From positions 157,836-221,835 of the forward strand of contig NZ_CH724146.1 in assembly GCF_000153325.1 (NCBI RefSeq): a DNA stretch of 64,000 nucleotides, read 5' to 3'. Made by a program: the position numbers and the translations under genes. A model generated the notes under the pieces. The model was not told the origin of the DNA. It was given only the letters and a program-made list of their open reading frames with translations, and did not search any database. Below are positions 60,838 through 64,000 of the stretch, piece after piece; positions within the stretch are counted from its first letter, which is position 1; every line of letters starts with the position of its first letter. The stretch comes from Photobacterium sp. SKA34 (GTDB lineage Bacteria; Pseudomonadota; Gammaproteobacteria; Enterobacterales; Vibrionaceae).

Positions 60838-62111
60838 TGAAAAATGAAGAATGGCAAAAATTAAAGTCGATGGAGATGGATGACTGGTTAAGCTTCATTA
60901 ATGATGATGACGAATTAGGGCTTACTGCGGTTAAAGTAAAGTCAAAAGCGCCAACGGCAGATGAGCACTTGGTTGCTAAGTTTCAGGAGATAAATGACTT
61001 CTATAAAGCGAATGGTCGGTTGCCTGAAAACAATATGGCGAACATTAGTGAACTAATGCTATTTAAACGTTTAGATTCAATAAGAAGTAATGACACCCAG
61101 TGCCAGGCGTTGGTTGATTTTGATGAATTCAATTTGTTGCCATTAACGCATGAAGTGGCAGAACCAGCGGCAGAATATAAAGCAGAACCGAAACCAGAAC
61201 CAAAGCCTGTGGTAAAAGAAATTAACTCAGTTGAAGACATATTCGCTGATGATGACTTTGGTTTACTGGGTGATTCTGACGATAGTATTTTTAACATCAA
61301 GCACGTAAAAACCGACAAACGAGCTGAAAGCGATTTTGTGGCAAGGCGTAAGGCGTGTAAAGATTTTGCTAAATATAAAGACCTTTTTCCTGTTGTTCAG
61401 CAAGAGCTAAATAGTGGTCAGCGTAAAATTATTGAGTTTGATGATAAAGGTGAAAAACTTCAAGCAGGTGAATATTATGTGTTAAGTGGGGTGCTGATGT
61501 ACCTTGAACATATAGATATCACTAGTGAAGCAAAAACTGTGGATGGAAAGCGTTTCAGAAAGGATGGGAGAACTCGGTGTATTTTTGAGAATGGTACAGA
61601 GTCGAACATGCTTTATCGCTCTATTGCTAAGTCACTATATGCTGATGGAAAAATGGTTTCACCAAAAGGCGAACACTTCTCTGATATTAAAAATGTTGGT
61701 GAAGATGATGAGTCGGCAGGCTTTATTTATATATTATCAAGCCAAAGCGAAGATCCTCGAATTAATTCAATTTCTAACTTATACAAAATTGGCTACGCAA
61801 CTACACCTGTTGCCAAACGTATCGCCAATGCAGCAAATGAACCAACTTACTTAATGGCCCCCGTGAATGTTGTTGCTGAATATGAGTGTTACAACATGAA
61901 TACACAGAAGTTTGAAAACCTAATTCATACTGTATTTAAAGATGTTTGCATTGATGTGGAAATAGCCGATTTACAGGGCACTATGTGCAAACCGAGAGAG
62001 TGGTTCAGCGTACCGTTAGGGCAGATTAATACAGCTATTGAGCTTATTGTTAATGGGCAGATTGTAAACTATCGATATAATTCAACATCACAACAGTTAG
62101 AATTGAGATGA
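60837..62111 (+). CDS. GIY-YIG (T5orf172-type) domain protein
   Basis: This protein has 424 residues from the ATG at 60837, which shares one base with the helicase stop (TAATG); an earlier in-frame start would overlap the helicase. The N-terminal part is acidic with a Pro/Glu/Lys-rich linker (about 121-145). The C-terminal part (about 300-405) has the GIY-YIG pattern of the T5orf172/MUG113 type: FIYILSS, NLYKIGYATTPVAKRI and the later KFENLIHTVF and REWF. It is probably the nuclease of the operon. Catalysis is inferred from the fold only. Confidence 0.78.
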   Translation: MKNEEWQKLKSMEMDDWLSFINDDDELGLTAVKVKSKAPTADEHLVAKFQEINDFYKANGRLPENNMANISELMLFKRLDSIRSNDTQCQALVDFDEFNLLPLTHEVAEPAAEYKAEPKPEPKPVVKEINSVEDIFADDDFGLLGDSDDSIFNIKHVKTDKRAESDFVARRKACKDFAKYKDLFPVVQQELNSGQRKIIEFDDKGEKLQAGEYYVLSGVLMYLEHIDITSEAKTVDGKRFRKDGRTRCIFENGTESNMLYRSIAKSLYADGKMVSPKGEHFSDIKNVGEDDESAGFIYILSSQSEDPRINSISNLYKIGYATTPVAKRIANAANEPTYLMAPVNVVAEYECYNMNTQKFENLIHTVFKDVCIDVEIADLQGTMCKPREWFSVPLGQINTAIELIVNGQIVNYRYNSTSQQLELR

Positions 62112-62146
62112 GGTCGATAAGTAAGGAACCATAGTCGTAGTTATAA

Positions 62147-62295
62147 AAGTTTCGATCTTTGCTGTTACAAAATCGATGTATATAACAGTGAGACTGCATT
62201 AGTTTCAAACTTTACTGTTACCTTACTCTCTATAGCGTTACGTAACAACAAGCCCTATACGCGAGAAAAGTTTCAAACTTTAATGCCTACCGACA
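62147..62295. repeat. Left end of the Tn7-like element with three spaced TnsB-type sites
   Basis: Sites on the minus strand are at 62287-62268 (terminal, GGCATTAAAGTTTGAAACTT), 62219-62200 (AACAGTAAAGTTTGAAACTA) and 62166-62147 (AACAGCAAAGATCGAAACTT). Their wide spacing (68 and 53 bp) against the 21-bp spacing of the other end reproduces the left/right asymmetry of Tn7. A palindrome GTTACGTAAC lies between the outer two. Confidence 0.9.
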
Positions 62296-62312
62296 CAACT
62301 TGCGTCTTTTTT
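62296..62312 (+). repeat. Right 5-bp target duplication and right half of the glmS terminator
   Basis: CAACT (62296-62300) repeats the sequence at 50512-50516. TGCGTCTTTT with further Ts (62301-62312) is the displaced right arm of the glmS terminator. Joining the flanks with one CAACT restores a 10-bp stem with an ACT loop. Confidence 0.93.
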
Positions 62313-62444
62313 ATCGGCATTCTTGATAAGGTTTACTGTGTTGCGAAATAAAAAAATGCCTGATTATCCATACGATGTGCGATTCAAATTAAGAATAAAA
62401 GTCTGCTTTGATTTTATCTTATTGAATATTAAGGATTAAAAAAA

Positions 62445-62504
62445 ATGAAAAATTGGCTCATCATCTGCACTGCAACAAATAGTGAAGCGTTCTTCACTAT
62501 CTGA
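62445..62504 (+). promoter_or_regulatory. Leader-like 19-codon frame and hairpin before the first XRE gene
   Basis: An ATG at 62445 with AAGGA upstream opens MKNWLIICTATNSEAFFTI and stops at 62504, 14 bp before the regulator ATG. A perfect 9-bp inverted repeat, ATAGTGAAG / CTTCACTAT (62479-62500), lies inside it. It may be an operator for the regulator, an mRNA hairpin, or a translated leader. Apart from this, 62313-62517 shows no gene. Confidence 0.4.
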
Positions 62505-62517
62505 TTGGAGAAGGTGT

Positions 62518-62895
62518 ATGACAGAGCCAAAGACAAAGATTGCCGCTAGGATCAAGGATGCTCGTGAATGGAAAGGATTAACCCAAGTACATATGGCCCA
62601 GCAGTTGAAAGTTGCTCGCCAAACGTATCTTGATCTTGAAACCGGAAAAACAGAGCCTAAAGTACGATTATTGTCTGAGATCTCGGAGATCACTGAGCGG
62701 CCACTAACTTGGTTTGTTTATGGTGATGAAGGAATAGAAATTTTAGAAAGTGAGTACAAGGAAGAAATTGATCGCTTATTGCAATTTTTTAGTCGCTTGC
62801 CACATTCTGCTCGTCACGTTATTTTGCAGCAATGCATCAACTTAGCGAGTTTCATGGCGGAATACACCCGTGCCTTAACACATAAAAATAAGTAG
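62518..62895 (+). CDS. XRE-family helix-turn-helix regulator (first of two)
   Basis: This 125-residue protein starts from the ATG at 62518, with GGAGAAGG before it; a longer frame adds 12 residues. The helix-turn-helix is IAARIKDAREWKGLTQVHMA, then QQLKVARQTYLDLETGKTEPK (about 8-48). The C-terminal part (LLQFFSRLPHSARHVILQQC) is helical. It is paralogous to the next gene. Its targets are unknown. Confidence 0.82.
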   Translation: MTEPKTKIAARIKDAREWKGLTQVHMAQQLKVARQTYLDLETGKTEPKVRLLSEISEITERPLTWFVYGDEGIEILESEYKEEIDRLLQFFSRLPHSARHVILQQCINLASFMAEYTRALTHKNK

Positions 62896-63063
62896 CCGAA
62901 TCACGATAATCTTTAGTGCCTACTTAGTTGTTCATTTTGGTATTTTTACTGTCTAGCTTTGGTTACAGTGAATATGACGCATCACAAATTTGTATTACTA
63001 CCCATAGACATCTATTTTTGCGAAGAATAGTTTAAGCAAAGTTTTGTGTTTAGTGCGGTTTAA

Positions 63064-63456
63064 ATGTCGATGATGAGTGAACATAGTGTTGAGCGTGAGA
63101 TTAATAACGCAATGACAGAAATAGCGCATATTGCACAAAAGATTCGAGAAGCGAGAGAATGGAAAGGGATCACTCAAGTAAGTATGGCTAAGCAGCTAGG
63201 TGTTGCTCGTCAAACTTACCTTGATTTGGAGTCGGGGAAAACAGAGCCTAGAGTATTAATGCTAATGAACATAGCGAAGATAACAGGGCGTTCTCTGCAT
63301 TGGTTTATTTCAGACGACAATACACCCGAATATGGTGATATCAATCGATTATCGGTAATGTATGCGCAGGTACCTTCTCCTTTACGCCAAAAAATGATTG
63401 AACAAAATATTAATTTGATTTCCAGTTGCCTTGAATATGTTTCGGACAGCCATTAA
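63064..63456 (+). CDS. XRE-family helix-turn-helix regulator (second of two)
   Basis: This 130-residue paralogue of the preceding protein shares REWKGxTQVxMAxQL and ARQTYLDLExGKTEP almost exactly and has a similar C-terminal helix pair (MYAQVPSPLRQKMIEQNINL). A gap of 168 bp separates the two genes. The ATG at residue 17 (MTEIAHIAQKIREA) is an alternative start. The pair looks like a tandem duplication. Confidence 0.82.
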   Translation: MSMMSEHSVEREINNAMTEIAHIAQKIREAREWKGITQVSMAKQLGVARQTYLDLESGKTEPRVLMLMNIAKITGRSLHWFISDDNTPEYGDINRLSVMYAQVPSPLRQKMIEQNINLISSCLEYVSDSH

Positions 63457-63472
63457 TCATATTGATTGTTAT

Positions 63473-63501
63473 AAAAAAGCAGCGATTACGCTGCTTTTTT
63501 T
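63473..63501. terminator. Bidirectional terminator between the XRE gene and ilvA
   Basis: The 11-bp stem AAAAAAGCAGC / GCTGCTTTTTT has a GATTAC loop, with T runs on both strands. It serves the XRE gene and the convergent ilvA. Confidence 0.92.
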
Positions 63502-63515
63502 GTTATGGGCGATCA

Positions 63516-64000
63516 TTACTGAGCAAGAAAAAACTTATAGGCTGGATTTTCTGTTTCGTCTTTCCATTGATAACCAAGTTCGCGTAAGTGGCTTGTAAAT
63601 GACAGTAAATCTTTGTCTTCAAGTTCAAAGCCACATAAGACACGACCATAATCTGCCCCATGATTACGATAATTAAATAAGCTAATATTCCAATGACAAC
63701 CAAGGGTGTTTAAAAAGCGAATAAGTGCACCTGGGTATTCAGGAAACTCAAAGCTATATAAACGTTCTTTAAGCGGTTTTGATGGTCTACCACCAATCAT
63801 ATAACGAACATGGACTTTCGCCATTTCGTCATCAGATAAATCGACCACCGGATATCCGCCTTTTCGCAGATCTTTTATGATGCCATCAAGCTCTTCTTGG
63901 CCTTGAATTAAACGCACACCAACAAAAACATTGGCCAGAGCATCATCGTTATATCGGTAGTTAAACTCGGTTACTGCTCGACCACCAATCAAATGGCAGA
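63516..64000 (-). CDS. ilvA: Threonine deaminase IlvA, C-terminal part (partial)
   Basis: The gene runs off the window; only the 3' part (about 161 codons) is present. This is the regulatory region of biosynthetic threonine deaminase, which makes 2-oxobutyrate for isoleucine synthesis and is inhibited by isoleucine. Two ACT-like repeats are visible: IGGRAVTEFNYRYND with VVDLSDDEMAKVHVRYMIGG, and RLYSFEFPEYPGALIRFLNT with NISLFNYRNHG. The end NPAYKFFLAQ matches E. coli NPAFRFFLAG. Confidence 0.95.
   Translation of the reverse strand, partial: CHLIGGRAVTEFNYRYNDDALANVFVGVRLIQGQEELDGIIKDLRKGGYPVVDLSDDEMAKVHVRYMIGGRPSKPLKERLYSFEFPEYPGALIRFLNTLGCHWNISLFNYRNHGADYGRVLCGFELEDKDLLSFTSHLRELGYQWKDETENPAYKFFLAQ

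Overview
The window looks like the origin-proximal part of the main chromosome of a marine gammaproteobacterium of the Vibrionaceae, most likely a Photobacterium. The reasons are the gene order (rrn promoter, hemG-trkH-yigZ, fadBA, tusA, a manganese exporter, glyQS, gyrB-recF-dnaN-dnaA, rpmH-rnpA-yidD-yidC-mnmE, mioC, oriC, mnmG-rsmG-parAB, atpIBEFHAGDC, glmU, a DeoR regulator, glmS), the low to moderate GC, and protein sequences close to Vibrio and E. coli. The genus is an inference from memory, not from a search.

Layout. 1-190 holds minus-strand rRNA-operon promoters reading out of the window. 191-6474 is haem, potassium and fatty-acid metabolism, with a FadR operator in front of fadBA. 6.7-16.3 kb holds acuI, a LysR regulator, two small membrane proteins, tusA, a manganese-riboswitch-controlled exporter, a YiaD-type lipoprotein, glyQS and avtA. 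16.3-22.4 kb is the dnaA-dnaN-recF-gyrB operon on the minus strand. 22.8-25.1 kb is an amino-acid ABC transporter whose permease tail and ATPase both carry single-base frameshifts. 25.1-30 kb is rpmH-rnpA-yidD-yidC, an extra insertase-only yidC copy, and mnmE. 30-33.4 kb is a divergent PduO-like protein and an iron/cobalamin-type ABC importer. oriC lies at about 34.23-34.66 kb between mioC and mnmG. It has DnaA boxes, many GATC sites and an AT-rich unwinding region. ParA/ParB follow, and three parS-like palindromes sit at 9.87, 14.79 and 18.80 kb. The ATP synthase operon, glmU, a DeoR regulator with its own operator, and glmS complete the core.

At 50517-62295 a close relative of Tn7 sits 24 bp after the glmS stop codon, inside the loop of the glmS terminator, flanked by a perfect 5-bp duplication (CAACT). 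It has three TnsB-type sites at each end and intact tnsA, tnsB and tnsC with all catalytic residues. A 1258-bp IS3-family element has cut off the last quarter of tnsD. On its other side it abuts the C-terminal two-thirds of an MmeI-type DNA methyltransferase. No tnsE is present and the IS has no target duplication, so an IS-associated deletion is the simplest reading. The remaining cargo is an SF2 helicase and a GIY-YIG (T5orf172-type) protein, the residue of a restriction-like defence system that has lost a working methylase. A hairpin plus T-tract just before tnsA replaces the split glmS terminator.

Beyond the element are two tandem paralogous XRE-type regulators, the first preceded by a 19-codon leader-like frame and a perfect hairpin, and then the 3' part of ilvA, which runs off the window end.
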